From an uncultured bacterium (GTDB lineage: Bacteria; Hydrogenedentota; Hydrogenedentia; Hydrogenedentales; GCA-2746185), in contig CALLLL010000031.1 of assembly GCA_938082445.1 (NCBI GenBank), positions 1 through 40,793 on the forward strand: a DNA stretch of 40,793 nucleotides. The letters run 5' to 3'. The translations under genes and the position numbers were made by a program. Of the stretch, positions 40,191 to 40,793 are shown piece after piece; the first letter of the stretch is position 1, and every line of letters starts with the position of its first letter. Under the pieces are notes generated by a model. It was not told the DNA's origin. It saw only the letters and a program-made list of their open reading frames with translations, and ran no database searches.

Positions 40191-40793
40191 TTAGTCCCCT
40201 TTATTCGAATCGGTTGGAGCTTTACTCTGCTCTACAGTTTCATCAATCGTAGTGGTTTCAACCGGGACTTCGTCTTCTTCGGTGCTGGAGTCCTCTTCTT
40301 CAGACTCCTCTTTGCTGGACTCTTCACTGTCCTCGCTTACTTCTTCTTCGCTGAAGTCATCTTCCTCGTTATCATCACGACTGCCTTCAGGAGGACGTAT
40401 CAAGACCTTTTCACCTTTTTCGAGGCCCTTTGTAATGGTGACATACTCCACGGTGATTTCACCCGTTTCCACTTCGCGGGCTACAGGGTTACCCCCTTCA
40501 ATGACAAAGCAAACCTTCTTGCCTTTTTGGGGCACAATGGATTGCAATGGAATGTATGTTGCATTCTCTATGTGATTCACCATAATTTCGACTTCGGCAC
40601 TCATGCCGGGTTTTACCCATTCACGTGAACCATCAACCTTAATGGTTGTTTCATATACTTTAAGGTCGGGGTTCATCCAACGACTTTGTGAGCTGGGCAA
40701 TACCGCTACTTTGGTGACTTCGCCTTCCATTTTGCGATCGGGGAAGGCATCAACGCGAATAACGGCCGTTTGTCCTACTTTAATTTTTTTAAT
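40191..40793 (-). CDS. Membrane-fusion (HlyD/MacA-like) adaptor, 5' end outside the window
   Basis: Partial: 200 residues to the stop, with the frame open to the window edge. The visible part has the beta-barrel/membrane-proximal domain of periplasmic adaptors (AVIRVDAFPDRKMEGEVTKVAVLPS, KVDGSREWVKPGMSAEVEIMV, YIPLQSIVP, VTITKGLEKGEKVLI). It should pair with the MacB-type permease encoded immediately downstream. The last 61 residues are a disordered tail with 29 Asp/Glu plus many Ser; this is not usual for the family. The N-terminal part (signal, hairpin) cannot be seen. Confidence 0.88.
   Translation of the reverse strand: MKKIKVGQTAVIRVDAFPDRKMEGEVTKVAVLPSSQSRWMNPDLKVYETTIKVDGSREWVKPGMSAEVEIMVNHIENATYIPLQSIVPQKGKKVCFVIEGGNPVAREVETGEITVEYVTITKGLEKGEKVLIRPPEGSRDDNEEDDFSEEEVSEDSEESSKEESEEEDSSTEEDEVPVETTTIDETVEQSKAPTDSNKGD

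Noticed and set aside
1-40793. CRISPR arrays, insertion sequences, tRNA or rRNA genes
   Set aside because: No repeat-spacer pattern, transposase motifs, terminal inverted repeats or conserved RNA sequence was recognised.

Overview
The window looks like a chromosomal segment from a free-living, polysaccharide-degrading bacterium of the PVC type (Planctomycetota, Verrucomicrobiota, Lentisphaerota) or a similar lineage such as Hydrogenedentota. The grounds are family content: a PSCyt1/PSCyt2/PSD1 cytochrome protein paired with a Tat-exported DUF1501 protein, a DUF1080 lipoprotein, a type I sulfatase, sialidase-fold proteins, a Gfo/Idh/MocA dehydrogenase, a sugar isomerase-like TIM barrel and PadR/ECF regulation. 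The base composition is moderate by eye. Shine-Dalgarno sites are clear, several sigma70-like promoters are close to consensus, and GTG and TTG starts are fairly common. Phylum is an inference only. I saw no rRNA, tRNA, CRISPR array, IS element or prophage gene. No intergenic gap exceeds about 300 bases.

Layout. (1) 1-2739, regulation: a PadR repressor with a 40-bp palindromic operator, co-transcribed with a one-TM protein that has a cytoplasmic helical domain and an extracytoplasmic beta domain; a small secreted protein; and an ECF sigma factor with a soluble zinc-type anti-sigma factor. (2) 2736-12920, minus strand: six genes in series encoding a D-threonine aldolase/D-serine dehydratase-like PLP enzyme, a sialidase-fold protein, an MTH1187-type thiamine-binding protein, a PL26-like exo-rhamnogalacturonan lyase, the giant PSCyt/PSD1 protein and DUF1501. 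(3) 13058-20960, mixed strands: a second sialidase-fold protein, a TlpA-like thioredoxin, a DUF1080 lipoprotein, a DegT aminotransferase, an esterase, a sulfatase and a GHL10-like hydrolase. (4) 21034-25766, minus strand: TerC, then a Ca-loop/DUF4861 protein coupled to a Gfo/Idh/MocA dehydrogenase. (5) 25985-31937, plus strand: a YejB/YejE-like permease pair, a tandem alpha/beta hydrolase whose second domain has lost its nucleophile, a sugar isomerase/epimerase-like protein and ferritin. (6) 32134-35686: a type II secretion/pilus operon (GspI-J-K-F) with a consensus promoter and a strong terminator. (7) 35791-40793: DinB-like protein, small membrane protein, cation/proton antiporter fused to an EIIA domain, TPR protein, ATPase-less MacB-type permease and the end of its membrane-fusion partner.

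How it fits together: regions 2-5 read as a dispersed catabolic island for a complex, probably sulfated, uronate/rhamnose-containing polysaccharide. Most of these proteins carry export signals. The lyase, DUF4861 protein, esterases, sulfatase and hydrolases would cut and de-esterify outside the cytoplasm. The dehydrogenase and isomerase would process sugars inside. The polymer itself cannot be fixed from sequence alone. The most distinctive items are the cytochrome protein with inserted beta-sandwich domains in the same run as a polysaccharide lyase, the half-dead tandem hydrolase, a histone-H1-like tail on GspF, a promoter that appears to give a leaderless GTG-started permease mRNA, and small overlapping ORFs that take the best initiation signals of the sigma and anti-sigma genes.
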